From Sphingomonas sp. 32-62-10 (GTDB taxonomy: Bacteria > Pseudomonadota > Alphaproteobacteria > Sphingomonadales > Sphingomonadaceae), in contig NCEE01000004.1 in assembly GCA_002280555.1 (NCBI GenBank), forward strand, positions 62,001 to 126,000: a stretch of DNA of 64,000 bases, read 5' to 3'. Shown piece by piece: positions 43,664 to 52,832 of this stretch. The number at the start of each line of letters is the position of its first letter. The stretch's first letter is position 1. Below the pieces are notes generated by a model. The model saw only the letters and a program-made list of their open reading frames with translations, ran no database searches and was not told where the DNA came from. Both the position numbers and the translations under genes were made by a program.

Positions 43664-43770
43664 GAACTCAGCCGCCTCCCGACGTTGATGCCGCCCGACG
43701 ATATGGTGGGTGGCGATGAAACCCCTTATTCACCCAATTTCGTCGCCAATCCGTTAACCAAACCGCGAAA

Positions 43771-44685
43771 TCAGCGCAGATAATCGAAAAGGGAGAGCGA
43801 GCTGAGGCGGCCGAGGCTGGCTTGCGTGGCCTGAAGGATCGTCGTGGTCTTCTGCAGCTCGATAATTGCGGTCGTCAGATCGGTATCCTCGATGCCCGAT
43901 CGTTCGGCCTCACGGGTGAGCGCCGTTGATTCGAGCCGTGCGGTTTCAAGGTCGAGCCGCGCGCCGCGCGCACCGATCGAGCCGCGCGCGCTGCTCACCT
44001 GATCGAGCGACGCGGTGACGCCGGTCAGCGCCTGGCCCGCAACGGCCGAAACGCTGCCGCCGGCCTCCAACGCATCAGCAAAGCTGCTGAGCACGGCGAA
44101 AATATCGCCAGCGCCGGCGCCAGCTGGCAGGTTGCCGAAAATGCGTTCCGCCGATTCGCTCGGCTGTACGTTAGTGCCGTCGCCGACGGGAATCGCGACC
44201 GGATCGCCGGTGCCGGTAAAGCTGACAACGCCCGCGACATCGCGCGTCACGGCGCTGTCGCCGGTAGCAGCGCCGAACAATGGTCCGCCGCGTGCATCCT
44301 TGCTGTTGGCAAGGGATACGAGATCGTCGACGATACCGCGCAGCTGCGCGGCGATGACCGCGCGATTGCTGTCAGACAGCGTCCCGCTGCTCGCCTGGAT
44401 CGCGAGTTCCTGCGCCTTTTGCAGTTGGCTCGACACCGATTCCAGCGCGCCATCGGCTTGATTCAGGACCGTCTGGGCGAGATCGATGTTCTTGCCCCAA
44501 GCGACATCATCGGCGCTTGTGCGCGCGATCGCTTGCAGCCGCCGATAGCCGATCGCGTCATCGGACGGAGCGGTGAGCTTTACCCCCGACGAAATCTGCT
44601 CCTGCAGCGTCTGGTTGCGGCCATTAAGGCTCGCCAGCGATGCTGCCGATCGATCGAAGAACAAATTGGTGCTGGTAATCGTCAT
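43771..44685 (-). CDS. flgL: Flagellar hook-filament junction protein FlgL
   Basis: 304-aa hook-associated protein 3. The start TITSTNLFFDRSAASLASLNGRNQTLQEQISSGVKLTAPSDDAIGY has the flagellin-type N-terminal heptads, and the ending TTILQATQASLGRLSSLSLFDYLR is the matching C-terminal helix. Last gene of the flgB-L run, 8 bp after flgK. Confidence 0.93.
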   Translation of the reverse strand: MTITSTNLFFDRSAASLASLNGRNQTLQEQISSGVKLTAPSDDAIGYRRLQAIARTSADDVAWGKNIDLAQTVLNQADGALESVSSQLQKAQELAIQASSGTLSDSNRAVIAAQLRGIVDDLVSLANSKDARGGPLFGAATGDSAVTRDVAGVVSFTGTGDPVAIPVGDGTNVQPSESAERIFGNLPAGAGAGDIFAVLSSFADALEAGGSVSAVAGQALTGVTASLDQVSSARGSIGARGARLDLETARLESTALTREAERSGIEDTDLTTAIIELQKTTTILQATQASLGRLSSLSLFDYLR

Positions 44686-44693
44686 GATCGGTC

Positions 44694-46043
44694 TCAGCGA
44701 ATATCGAGGATGGACTGGAAGGTTTCGCGCGCCACCTGAATCACGCGGCTCGACGCCTGATAGGCTTGCTGGAACCGAAGCAGATCGACCGCCTCGCTAT
44801 CGAGATTGACCCCGGTCAGCTGGTCGCGTGCCGTAATCGCGCCTTCGCGGATCGCGTTTTGCGCATCGGACACAGTCTTGCGCTGGTCGAGCGCGGTGGC
44901 GTTGTTCGCGACCAGCCCGGCGGTGTCGGCTTCGAACGCGCCTGTGGTGCGCAGCGCTTCAAGAGCGGCGAAATTAGTGTTGTCGCGCGGGCCTCCACCA
45001 ACTGCGGCCGCAGCGATCCCGCGTCCGCTGGTAAGCGCCACGCTGATGTTGGTCGGGCTGGCGCCGACGCTGAACAGCGCCGCGCCCGGATTGCCATCGA
45101 GATCGCGGCCACCCGCCTGCACGGCATTGACGCCGTCGACGAAATCAGTGGCAATCCGATTGAGTTCGGTGCGCGCAGCGCCAATTCGCTGGCCACCTTC
45201 GGCGATGCCGGCCAGCGCGCCGCCCTGTGGTGACAGGCTGGAGGAGGTGCCGTTCAGATGGACGGCGAAGGAAACATTGCCCGATGCCGCCCGCACATAG
45301 GTAACAAAGCCAACATCGCCGCCGGTGGTGACAAAGCTCGGCCCGGATGCGCCGCCCAGAGTGAGGCTAGCCCGCCCTGCCGAATCAAGCGTGACACCGA
45401 CATCGCTCAGCGCACTCAATTGATCGAGGATCTGGTCGCGCTGATCGAGCAATTGTGCCTGCGCGCTCGAATTGGGCGTTGCGCTACCCAGCCCCTTGTT
45501 GACCTTGGCCAGGGCCGCACCCAGCGTTTCGAGCGAGGTCACTGCACTTTCGGCGGTGCTGTCGAGATCGGCCGTGATCTGATCGAGCGAGCGCGCCGTT
45601 GCTGCGAAAGCGTTTGCGACGCCCGAGCTCGCTTCGAGCAGCGCGGCGCGCGGGGTGCTGGCGGCGGGATCTGCAGCAACCGATTTGGCGGTGTTGAAAA
45701 AACTCGTCAGCCGATTTGTCAGATCATTGCCGGTCAGGGCGCTTTCGATGCCGGTCAGCCAGACGATGCTGGTTTCGGTACGCGCCAGATCGGCCCCCGA
45801 TGCGCGTACCGCATTGGATCGCAGTTCATCGGCAGCGCGGTTGATGCCGAACACTGCCACACCGTTGCCGTTCGCGACATTGCTCTGCGAATAGCGTCCG
45901 CTCGACGCGGTGACTTCGGTCAGCGTCGCGGTCCGCCGGGCATAGCCGGGGGTGGCCGCATTGGCGATATTATCCGACGTGGTGGTCAGCGCCGACTGAT
46001 AGGCGCGGACGCCACTGGCGCCGATTGAGAGCAGGTCGCTCAT
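44694..46043 (-). CDS. flgK: Flagellar hook-filament junction protein FlgK
   Basis: 449-aa hook-associated protein 1. The N-terminus LSIGASGVRAYQSALTTTSDNIANAATPGYARRTATL is the family rod/hook signature; the C-terminus ending SEAVDLLRFQQAYQASSRVIQVARETFQSILDIR is diagnostic. Shorter than the ~550-aa enterobacterial protein, with a reduced central domain. ATG 46043 overlaps the flgJ stop as ATGA. Confidence 0.93.
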   Translation of the reverse strand: MSDLLSIGASGVRAYQSALTTTSDNIANAATPGYARRTATLTEVTASSGRYSQSNVANGNGVAVFGINRAADELRSNAVRASGADLARTETSIVWLTGIESALTGNDLTNRLTSFFNTAKSVAADPAASTPRAALLEASSGVANAFAATARSLDQITADLDSTAESAVTSLETLGAALAKVNKGLGSATPNSSAQAQLLDQRDQILDQLSALSDVGVTLDSAGRASLTLGGASGPSFVTTGGDVGFVTYVRAASGNVSFAVHLNGTSSSLSPQGGALAGIAEGGQRIGAARTELNRIATDFVDGVNAVQAGGRDLDGNPGAALFSVGASPTNISVALTSGRGIAAAAVGGGPRDNTNFAALEALRTTGAFEADTAGLVANNATALDQRKTVSDAQNAIREGAITARDQLTGVNLDSEAVDLLRFQQAYQASSRVIQVARETFQSILDIR

Positions 46044-46414
46044 GGCGCCTTACCGTTCGCGGGCCCCGAATCGATCGGTGTCGCTGGTGCCGCTGCTTGC
46101 AGCGCTTCCTGGTTCTTCGCCAGAAAATCGACCATCGCCTTGCCGATACCGAGCGGCTTGGATTCGGCCATCACGACCGACAATTTCTGGTCCTGCATGT
46201 CGCGGAAGGTGTCGATCGCCTTGGACGAGAAGAGTTCCTCCGCCAGATGCGTATTACGCATCGATTTCAGCATCATCTGCGTGAACACCGCTTCGAACTG
46301 CTTGCCCGCCTTTTCCAGATTGGCGCGCGACGCGAGCCGACTGGTGTCGGTCGAAACATTGGGGGCGTCGATGCCGGTGGTCGGCAGGGCCGGGATGGCG
46401 GGGATGCTGGTCAT
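46040..46414 (-). CDS. flgJ: Rod-binding protein, FlgJ N-terminal domain only
   Basis: 124-aa protein matching the rod-capping half of FlgJ (AGKQFEAVFTQMMLKSMRNTHLAEELFSSKAIDTFRDMQDQKLS). The muramidase domain of enterobacterial FlgJ is absent, as usual in alphaproteobacteria; the separate transglycosylase at 55405 probably supplies that activity. Sits 7 bp after flgI. Confidence 0.88.
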   Translation of the reverse strand: MTSIPAIPALPTTGIDAPNVSTDTSRLASRANLEKAGKQFEAVFTQMMLKSMRNTHLAEELFSSKAIDTFRDMQDQKLSVVMAESKPLGIGKAMVDFLAKNQEALQAAAPATPIDSGPANGKAP

Positions 46415-46421
46415 GCGGGCA

Positions 46422-47516
46422 TCACAGGATGATCAAGTCGGCCTTCAGCGCGCCGGCTTCCTTCAGGGCTTCGAGGATCGCGACAAGATCGGCTGGCGAC
46501 GCACCGATCGCGTTCATCGCCTTGACGACGTCAGACAGGCGCGGGCCAGGATCGAGCAGGAAGATGGGCTTCACCTCTTCGGCGATGTTGACGCCGCTTT
46601 TCTGTTCGACGGTGGTCTGGCCCTGGCTGAAGGGCGCGGGCTGGCTGACGCGCTGCGATTCATCGACGCGCACGGTGAGCTTGCCTTGGGTCACGGCGGC
46701 TGGCCCGAGCCGAACGGCGGAGTTGATCACGACGGTGCCGGTACGCGCATTGACGATCACACGCGCGGCAGGTTCGGCGGCGGTAACCGTCAGATTCTCG
46801 ATCTGGCTCATCAGTGTGGCCCGTGAATCGGCGCCTTCGGGGGCGGTGATCGCGATCGATACGCCGTCGATGGCTTGTGCCCGGCCCGGGCCGAGCCGCC
46901 CGTTGATCGCAGCCGCGATGCTCTGTGCCGTGGTAAAATCGGCACGCGACAGGTTGAAGGTCAGCAGCGGTGAGCTCGCAAAGCCGGTATCGACCGCACG
47001 TTCAACCGTGGCCCCTTCAGGGATACGTCCGGTGGAAGGCACGTTGACGACGATCTTCGAGCCATCGGCACCGTCGGCGCCCAGCCCGCCAACCGCCAGA
47101 TTGCCCTGCGCCATTGCATAGACCTGGCCATCGGCACCGATCAGCGGGGTGAGGATCAGGCTGCCGCCGCGCAGCGACTTGGCCTTGCCGAGGGCGGCAA
47201 CGGTGATGTCGATCCGCTGGCCGGGCTTGGCAAAGGCAGGCAGTTCGGCAGTGATCAGCACGGCGGCCGAGTTCTTCAGGCCGGGATTAACCCCGGCGGG
47301 CAGCTGCAAGCCAAAGCGCGAAGCGACGCTCTTCAGCGACTGGACGGTGTATTCGAGATTATCGTCCCCCGTACCCGGCAAACCGACGACGATCCCATAG
47401 CCCGTCAGCTGGTTGGTACGAATGCCCTGGAACGCGCCGAGATCCTTGACGCGGTCAGCCAGTGCCGGTGTTGCCACCAGCATCGAAAGCAAAAGGGCGA
47501 GGAACAGACGGATCAT
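46422..47516 (-). CDS. flgI: Flagellar P-ring protein FlgI
   Basis: 364-aa P-ring protein with a Sec signal peptide (IRLFLALLLSMLVATPALA). The mature start DRVKDLGAFQGIRTNQLTGYGIVVGLPGTGDDN is strongly conserved, as is the ending LNAIGASPADLVAILEALKEAGAL. ATG 47516 is preferred to TTG 47531 so that the signal peptide starts properly. Confidence 0.95.
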   Translation of the reverse strand: MIRLFLALLLSMLVATPALADRVKDLGAFQGIRTNQLTGYGIVVGLPGTGDDNLEYTVQSLKSVASRFGLQLPAGVNPGLKNSAAVLITAELPAFAKPGQRIDITVAALGKAKSLRGGSLILTPLIGADGQVYAMAQGNLAVGGLGADGADGSKIVVNVPSTGRIPEGATVERAVDTGFASSPLLTFNLSRADFTTAQSIAAAINGRLGPGRAQAIDGVSIAITAPEGADSRATLMSQIENLTVTAAEPAARVIVNARTGTVVINSAVRLGPAAVTQGKLTVRVDESQRVSQPAPFSQGQTTVEQKSGVNIAEEVKPIFLLDPGPRLSDVVKAMNAIGASPADLVAILEALKEAGALKADLIIL

Positions 47517-47527
47517 GCTGGGTCCGA

Positions 47528-48271
47528 TCAAAACGGGCTGACGGCGGAGAAGAAGCGGCTGAACCAGCCCTGGCGGCTGGCGCGGGCGACATCGCCCTTG
47601 CCGGTGTAAGCGATCTGCGCATCGGCTACCCGGGTGCTGAGCACGCGGTTATCGGCATCGACGTCAGCCCAACGCACCAGACCCTTGATCTGAACGAATT
47701 CGTCGCCGCGGTTGAGCGTGACGCGCTTGCCGCCCTGCACCATCATCGTGCCGTTGGGGAAAACTTCCGACACCGTCACGCTGACTTCGCCTGATAGCGA
47801 GTTGGACTGATCGGCCTGGCCGGTGCCGTTGAAGCCCCGGTCGCCCGATGCCTGCAGCGAATTGGGTGGCACGAAGGAAAGCGGCCCAACGGCTGGTGGC
47901 GTGATGCCCAGATTGGCCTTGCTGTCGAGCTTCGAACTCGCCGATTTGCTGGCGAGCGTGCGCTCGACGAGCACAATGGTGAGCGGATCGCCAACCCGGC
48001 GCGCGCGCCAGCCTTCGTAGAGCGGTGCATAGCCAGCCGATGCCTTGAAGATCGCGCCATCGGCAGGTGCCGGCGGCGCCGGCGGCGGCGGCAGGGTCAT
48101 CGAGAAATCTGTCTTGGGCGCCTTCTTGCCAAACAGGCGCGCGTCGGCGGCGCCCGGTGCAAAGGCCGCGACCAGCACCGCGCCTGCGACCAGCCCGCCC
48201 GCAAATTTGACGAGCGCACTGTGCGCGGTCGGCACGAGGGCCGGGGCAGGATCAGACGTTCTGGTTGACAT
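47528..48271 (-). CDS. flgH: Flagellar L-ring protein FlgH
   Basis: 247-aa outer-membrane ring protein. Family segments: YAPLYEGWRARRVGDPLTIVLVERT, SGEVSVTVSEVFPNGTMMVQGGKRVTLN and FVQIKGLVRWADVDADN. FlgH is normally a lipoprotein, but the signal region (LVAGAVLVAAFAPGAADA) has no lipobox Cys. ATG 48271 overlaps flgG by 20 bp; ATG 48286 adds MKCCN and is less likely. Confidence 0.92.
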   Translation of the reverse strand: MSTRTSDPAPALVPTAHSALVKFAGGLVAGAVLVAAFAPGAADARLFGKKAPKTDFSMTLPPPPAPPAPADGAIFKASAGYAPLYEGWRARRVGDPLTIVLVERTLASKSASSKLDSKANLGITPPAVGPLSFVPPNSLQASGDRGFNGTGQADQSNSLSGEVSVTVSEVFPNGTMMVQGGKRVTLNRGDEFVQIKGLVRWADVDADNRVLSTRVADAQIAYTGKGDVARASRQGWFSRFFSAVSPF

Positions 48272-49040
48272 ATTGCAGCATTTCATTGGTGGCGGTGATC
48301 ATCTTCGAATTCACTTCGTAGGCACGCTGGGTTTCGATCATGTTAACCAGTTCTTCGACCACGTTGACGTTCGATCCTTCGAGCATCCCCTGGCGAATAC
48401 TGCCGCGGCCATCCTGCCCGGCCGTGCCAAGACTGGCGGCACCGCTGGCGGCGGTTTCGCTCAGGTAATTGTCGCCCGCGGCCTGAAGCCCGGCGCTGTT
48501 AGGGAAGGTCGCCAGCTGGATCTGGCCGATCTGGCTCGGTTCGGTCTGCCCGGCGATCGTTGCCGAAACGGTGCCGTCAGTGCCGATCGTGATTGACGTA
48601 GCGCCTTCTGGAACGGTGATGCCGGGCTGCACGGTATAGCCTTCGGCCGTCACCAGCTGCCCCTCGGCAGATCGCGAGAAATTGCCCGCGCGTGTGTAAC
48701 CGAGCGTGCCGCCTGGCAGCGTCACCTGGAAATAGCCATCGCCATCGAGCGCGAGATCGAGCGAGTTGCCGGTGGTGGCGAGCGAGCCCTGGGTGTCGAT
48801 CCTCGACGTACCCTGGATACGCACGCCGGTGCCCAGGTTCAGGCCGGTGGCATATTTGGTTTCGGATGTGCTCGGCGCGCCGGGCGCCGTGATCGTCTGA
48901 TAGGCAAGCGTTTCGAACGCTGCCCGATCGCGCTTGTAGCCCGTCGTATTAACGTTTGCGAGGTTGTTCGAGATGACCCGCATGCGCATGTCCTGGGCAT
49001 CAAGCCCGGTCCGTGCGATGTGCATTGCTGCGCTGCCCAT
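48252..49040 (-). CDS. flgG: Flagellar distal rod protein FlgG
   Basis: 262-aa rod protein. N-terminal signature AMHIARTGLDAQDMRMRVISNNLANVNTTGYKRDRAAFE; central TTGNSLDLALDGDGYFQV; C-terminal EELVNMIETQRAYEVNSKMITATNEMLQYVNQNV. Length matches the family. ATG 49040 has AAGGAC upstream, 14 bp after flgF. Confidence 0.96.
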   Translation of the reverse strand: MGSAAMHIARTGLDAQDMRMRVISNNLANVNTTGYKRDRAAFETLAYQTITAPGAPSTSETKYATGLNLGTGVRIQGTSRIDTQGSLATTGNSLDLALDGDGYFQVTLPGGTLGYTRAGNFSRSAEGQLVTAEGYTVQPGITVPEGATSITIGTDGTVSATIAGQTEPSQIGQIQLATFPNSAGLQAAGDNYLSETAASGAASLGTAGQDGRGSIRQGMLEGSNVNVVEELVNMIETQRAYEVNSKMITATNEMLQYVNQNV

Positions 49041-49054
49041 GTCCTTATTCCCCT

Positions 49055-49801
49055 TTAACCGGGCAGGCGCATCAGGGATGCGCCGCCTTCATCGAGTTCC
49101 TTGGCCGATTTGATCAGATTGGCCTGCACTTCGTAGCTGCGCTGGTTCTCGATCATGTCGACCAGCGCCTCGGTGAGATTGACGTTCGATCCTTCGAGCG
49201 ATCCCGAAATCAGCTTGGCTGTCGGATCGCCAGGCAGCGCGCCGCCGCCGCGTACATGGAGCAGATTGTCCAGCCCCTTGACGGTGTCCGATCCCTTCAG
49301 GCTTGCCAGCTTGATCTGATCGACAATCACAGGCGCAGCGCCAGGTTCGGCGCCGAACGGGATGATGGCGATGCTGCCATCGGGGCCGATCGTCACACTC
49401 TGCGCGGGTGGCACGGTGATCGGACCCCCCGATCCGATCACCGGGAAACCGTCACCGGTTTCCAGCACGCCCGATGCCGCGATCGAAAGATCGCCACGCC
49501 GGGTATAGGCTTCGCTGCCATCCTTTGACTGCACGGCGATCCAGGCATCCCCGCCTACCGCTACGTCGAGCGGTTTGCCGGTGGAAAAAATCGCTCCGGG
49601 TCGACGGTCGACATCGGTGATTTCTTCCGATGCCGGCTGACGCGATAACAGTCCTTCGCCCTTGAGGGTCAGCTGATCGAACACCACCCGCTCGGCGCGA
49701 AAGCCGATCGTAGAGGCGTTCGCCATGTTGTTGGCGATTGCCGCCTGCGCCGCCATGTGCCCCTTCAGGCCCGACGCCGCAGTGTAAATCAGCTTGTCCA
49801 T
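49055..49801 (-). CDS. flgF: Flagellar proximal rod protein FlgF
   Basis: 248-aa rod protein with YTAASGLKGHMAAQAAIANNMANASTIGFRAERVVF at the N-terminus and EALVDMIENQRSYEVQANLIKSAKELDEGGASLMRLPG at the end, the paired helices of the FlgF/G family. Between flgE and flgG as expected. Confidence 0.95.
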   Translation of the reverse strand: MDKLIYTAASGLKGHMAAQAAIANNMANASTIGFRAERVVFDQLTLKGEGLLSRQPASEEITDVDRRPGAIFSTGKPLDVAVGGDAWIAVQSKDGSEAYTRRGDLSIAASGVLETGDGFPVIGSGGPITVPPAQSVTIGPDGSIAIIPFGAEPGAAPVIVDQIKLASLKGSDTVKGLDNLLHVRGGGALPGDPTAKLISGSLEGSNVNLTEALVDMIENQRSYEVQANLIKSAKELDEGGASLMRLPG

Positions 49802-49825
49802 TCAACTGGCCCCGATCGTCAGAAG

Positions 49826-51091
49826 TTAGCGGATGTTGAAGATGGTCTGCGAGAGCTGGTTGTCCGTCTCGAGCGCCTTGGCATTGGCCTGGAAATTGCG
49901 CTGCGCGGCGATCAGACCAACGAGTTCCTCGGTCTGGTCGACGTTCGAACGCTCGATCGTGCCCGACAGCAGGCCGCCAAAGCCGTTGCTGCCAGGCTCG
50001 CCAAGCGCGGGCGTGCCGGACAGGCCGGTCGGCGCCCAGGTGCTAGTGCCAAGCTGGCGCAGGCCCGATGGATTGGCGAAGTTCGCCAGCAGTACCTTGC
50101 CGAGCGTGCGCGTTTCACCGTTCGAGAAGCTGGCGCGGATCATGCCTTCATTGTCGACGGTCACACCCTGTAGTTGACCCACCGCAACACCGTCCTGGCT
50201 GGCGGCGGCGACATCAAATGGCGAGCCCAGCTGCGTGGTTGCGGTCCCGAAATCGAGCGCAATCACCTGCGGGTTGGGGCTGCTTGCCGGGGTGAACGCG
50301 TCGAACGTGTTTGGCGTTGTCGGCGAGGTGAGCGTGCCTGCAATGTCGAAAGTCAGCGTGATTTCATCGACGCCCGCCACGGTCAGTGCCTGATCGCCGA
50401 CAAAGTTATAGGCAGACCAGACGCTGGTCGGCGTGCCGCCCGTGGGGACGGTTTCGCGCTTGAAATAGGTGGTCAGAACCTGGGCATTGCCCTCTGAGTC
50501 ATAGATCGTCGTCTGGGTCGATTCATTGTAGCTCGTCGGATCGAAGCGATCGAAAGTCGTCGTCGTTGGAATCGCTCCGCCGCCCGGCAGATTAAGCGAC
50601 AGGGCGACATTCTGCGTCGGTACCGGCGTGCCGCTGGTGGCGGGCAGACGGACAGAGACCGCCGAGGACAGCCCCGATGCCACTATGGCGCCGCTGCCAT
50701 CCACTGGATAGGCCTGCAGGTGCGATCCTGCGCCGTCGACGACATAGCGGTCGGCATTGACGAGGAACGATCCATTTCGCGTGAAGTTGACCGGACCGCC
50801 ATCAAGCTGCGGTTTCACGGCAAAAAACCCGTCGCCTGAAATCGCAATATCCAGCGCCGACGATGTCTGCACCAGATTGCCCTGGCTGAACTGCTGGCGA
50901 TTGGCCTTGACGACGGTGCCCGACCCGATCGCCTGGGTGGGATTGGTGCCCACGCTGGAGGCGATCACGTCGGCGAATTCCGAACGGCTCTTCTTGAAGC
51001 CGCTGGTGCTGACATTGGCCAGGTTGTGCGAAATGACCGCGAGATCGGTCTGGGCTGCGCGCAGGCCGCTGAGCGAAGTGTAGAAAGACAT
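49826..51091 (-). CDS. flgE: Flagellar hook protein FlgE
   Basis: 421-aa hook subunit. The N-terminus FYTSLSGLRAAQTDLAVISHNLANVSTSGFKKSRSEFADV and the C-terminus SNVDQTEELVGLIAAQRNFQANAKALETDNQLSQTIFNIR are typical; the variable middle is Thr/Pro-rich. Assembled through the export gate onto the rod. 39 bp after flgD. Confidence 0.96.
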   Translation of the reverse strand: MSFYTSLSGLRAAQTDLAVISHNLANVSTSGFKKSRSEFADVIASSVGTNPTQAIGSGTVVKANRQQFSQGNLVQTSSALDIAISGDGFFAVKPQLDGGPVNFTRNGSFLVNADRYVVDGAGSHLQAYPVDGSGAIVASGLSSAVSVRLPATSGTPVPTQNVALSLNLPGGGAIPTTTTFDRFDPTSYNESTQTTIYDSEGNAQVLTTYFKRETVPTGGTPTSVWSAYNFVGDQALTVAGVDEITLTFDIAGTLTSPTTPNTFDAFTPASSPNPQVIALDFGTATTQLGSPFDVAAASQDGVAVGQLQGVTVDNEGMIRASFSNGETRTLGKVLLANFANPSGLRQLGTSTWAPTGLSGTPALGEPGSNGFGGLLSGTIERSNVDQTEELVGLIAAQRNFQANAKALETDNQLSQTIFNIR

Positions 51092-51130
51092 GGTTGTATC
51101 TCCTTGGCGAAACTGTTCGGTGGTGGCGGA

Positions 51131-51817
51131 TCAGCCGATCTGGCGAACCTGGGTTGTCGGGATTTGGCCAATGCCGGCCACGGTAAGGATCGGGGCGCCT
51201 GTTGACGGGATCGATACCGAACTGACCGGTGCCCAGACGAGCGAGGTGGTCGCGACGCTGGCGTTATTGTTGTTGGCAACGGCGGTGATCTTGAATGGGC
51301 CGGGTCCTGCGGGATCGCCGCTATTGGTGCTTCCATCCCAATCGAAGGTAACGGTACCCTTGGTCTGCGCGCCCAGTGACAAGGTTTTGAGGACCGCGCC
51401 GTTCGGGCCCTGGATCGATACGCGGAGGTCGCTGGCATCCCCCGCCAGTTCGACCGCGCCCGTCAACCCGCCATCGGTGCGCGGAAACGCGGTGTCGCCC
51501 GGCGCCAGAACGGTGCGGCCGACATAGCTCAGCGCATCGCTCGTCGTGCTGCCGGCGAGCTTTTCCTGGATCGCCTTCAGCGTTGTGTTCATCTCGGCAA
51601 TGCCGGCCACGCTGGAGAACTGCGCAAGCTGCGTCAGCTGCGCGGCGGCATCGACCGGATCGGTCGGATCCTGGTTCTTCAGCTGCGCGGTCAGCAGCTT
51701 CAGGAAATCATTCTGGCTCAGCGAATCGGCTTGCGCCGCGGTCGTCACCTTCGCGGCGGTATTGCCGGAACGGCTAATCCCCAGATTGGCCAATGTGCTA
51801 TCGAAAGAACTCGCCAT
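51131..51817 (-). CDS. flgD: Hook-capping protein FlgD
   Basis: 228-aa hook scaffold. The conserved N-terminal segment SQNDFLKLLTAQLKNQDPTDPVDAAAQLTQLAQFSSVAGIAEMN is diagnostic; the C-terminal half contains FnIII-like strands (GTVTFDWDGSTNSGDPAGPG). 2 bp after flgC. Confidence 0.95.
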   Translation of the reverse strand: MASSFDSTLANLGISRSGNTAAKVTTAAQADSLSQNDFLKLLTAQLKNQDPTDPVDAAAQLTQLAQFSSVAGIAEMNTTLKAIQEKLAGSTTSDALSYVGRTVLAPGDTAFPRTDGGLTGAVELAGDASDLRVSIQGPNGAVLKTLSLGAQTKGTVTFDWDGSTNSGDPAGPGPFKITAVANNNNASVATTSLVWAPVSSVSIPSTGAPILTVAGIGQIPTTQVRQIG

Positions 51818-51819
51818 GA

Positions 51820-52230
51820 TCAGCGTCCCAGCTTGAGGGTATCGAGGATCAGCGACTTGGCGGTCTGCAGTACCTCGACATTGTTTTGAAAGTTTCGGGC
51901 GGTTTCCATCATGTCGACCAGCTCGCGCGTCTCATCGACGGCGGCTTCGAACACGTTGCCATCCGCATCGGCGACAGGGTTGGTCGGGTCGTAGCGTTTG
52001 GTCGGCGCGTTGCCGGCCTGAACGATGCTTTCGACGTTGACGGTCGCAAGTCCCGATGCCTGATCGAACTGGGTGCGGAACACCGGCTTCATCGTCTTGT
52101 AGGCGGCCGCTGCCGACCCCGAGACGACGCCTGCATTGGCCAGGTTCGACGCGGTGGTGTTCATCCGCACGAGCTGGGCGGACATTGCCCGGCCGGCGAC
52201 CTGGAAAATGGTGAGGGGTTGATCGGCCAT
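51820..52230 (-). CDS. flgC: Flagellar rod protein FlgC
   Basis: 136-aa proximal rod protein. N-terminal VAGRAMSAQLVRMNTTASNLANAGVVSGSAAAAYKTMKPVF and C-terminal DETRELVDMMETARNFQNNVEVLQTAKSLILDTLKLGR match the family. One bp separates it from flgB. Confidence 0.95.
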   Translation of the reverse strand: MADQPLTIFQVAGRAMSAQLVRMNTTASNLANAGVVSGSAAAAYKTMKPVFRTQFDQASGLATVNVESIVQAGNAPTKRYDPTNPVADADGNVFEAAVDETRELVDMMETARNFQNNVEVLQTAKSLILDTLKLGR

Positions 52231-52231
52231 C

Positions 52232-52585
52232 TTATTCGCCTCTCAGGGCACGGGTGATCTGGCCGATGCGGCCATTCAGGAATGAAAGCGTCGTCTGATA
52301 GGCGACCGCGTTTTCGGCGAAGGCCGTCTGCTCGGTCGCGAGCTCGACGGTGTTGCCGTCGAGCGATGCCTGGACGGGCACGCGGAAGCGGGTGGCGCTG
52401 CCGATCGCCATATCAGTCATGTTGCGGTTGCTGCCCGATTGCGCGAGCGCTGCCTGGAAATCGATGTCCTTGGCCTTGAAGCCGGGCGTGGAGGCGTTGG
52501 CGATGTTGGACGCAATCATCCCCATGCGCCGCGAGCGCAGTTCAAGCGCTGCTGCATGCACACCGAAAAGAAGGTCGTCTGACAC
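52232..52585 (-). CDS. flgB: Flagellar rod protein FlgB
   Basis: 117-aa proximal rod protein starting at GTG 52585 (GAGGA upstream): VSDDLLFGVHAAALELRSRRMGMIASNIANASTPGFKAKDIDFQAAL. The longer in-frame reading passes through the promoter and is rejected. First gene of the flgB-L run; a perfect sigma-54 promoter lies 51-66 bp upstream. Confidence 0.93.
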   Translation of the reverse strand: MSDDLLFGVHAAALELRSRRMGMIASNIANASTPGFKAKDIDFQAALAQSGSNRNMTDMAIGSATRFRVPVQASLDGNTVELATEQTAFAENAVAYQTTLSFLNGRIGQITRALRGE

Positions 52586-52635
52586 GGGTCTAGTCCTCGT
52601 ATTGATCTGTGCAAAAAATTCTGCGTGGCCAATCA

Positions 52636-52651
52636 AGCAATCACCGTGCCA
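52636..52651 (-). promoter_or_regulatory. Sigma-54 promoter for flgB operon
   Basis: On the minus strand TGGCACG-GTGA-TTGCT (52651 down to 52636) matches the sigma-54 consensus TGGCACG-N4-TTGCW exactly. Expected start of transcription is near 52625, about 40 nt before flgB. Shares the core TTGGCACGGT with the promoter at 55354. Confidence 0.9.
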
Positions 52652-52832
52652 ATTTGCCTTGCCGGTTCGGAAATGCCCGTTTGCCGACCCAGATCGCCCA
52701 AAGCGGCAAGATGTTGCCGGGAAGCGGCAACGCGGCGGCAAGCTTGCGTCGGATATCGATCGTGCCGGACGGCAATGATGATTGATGGCGACCGATCGGC
52801 AATTTGGCGCGACCCTTGCTACGCGGCGCGGC

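Noticed and set aside
43427..43783. 118-aa plus-strand ORF over motA
   Set aside because: Antisense to MotA-coding sequence; no support as a gene.
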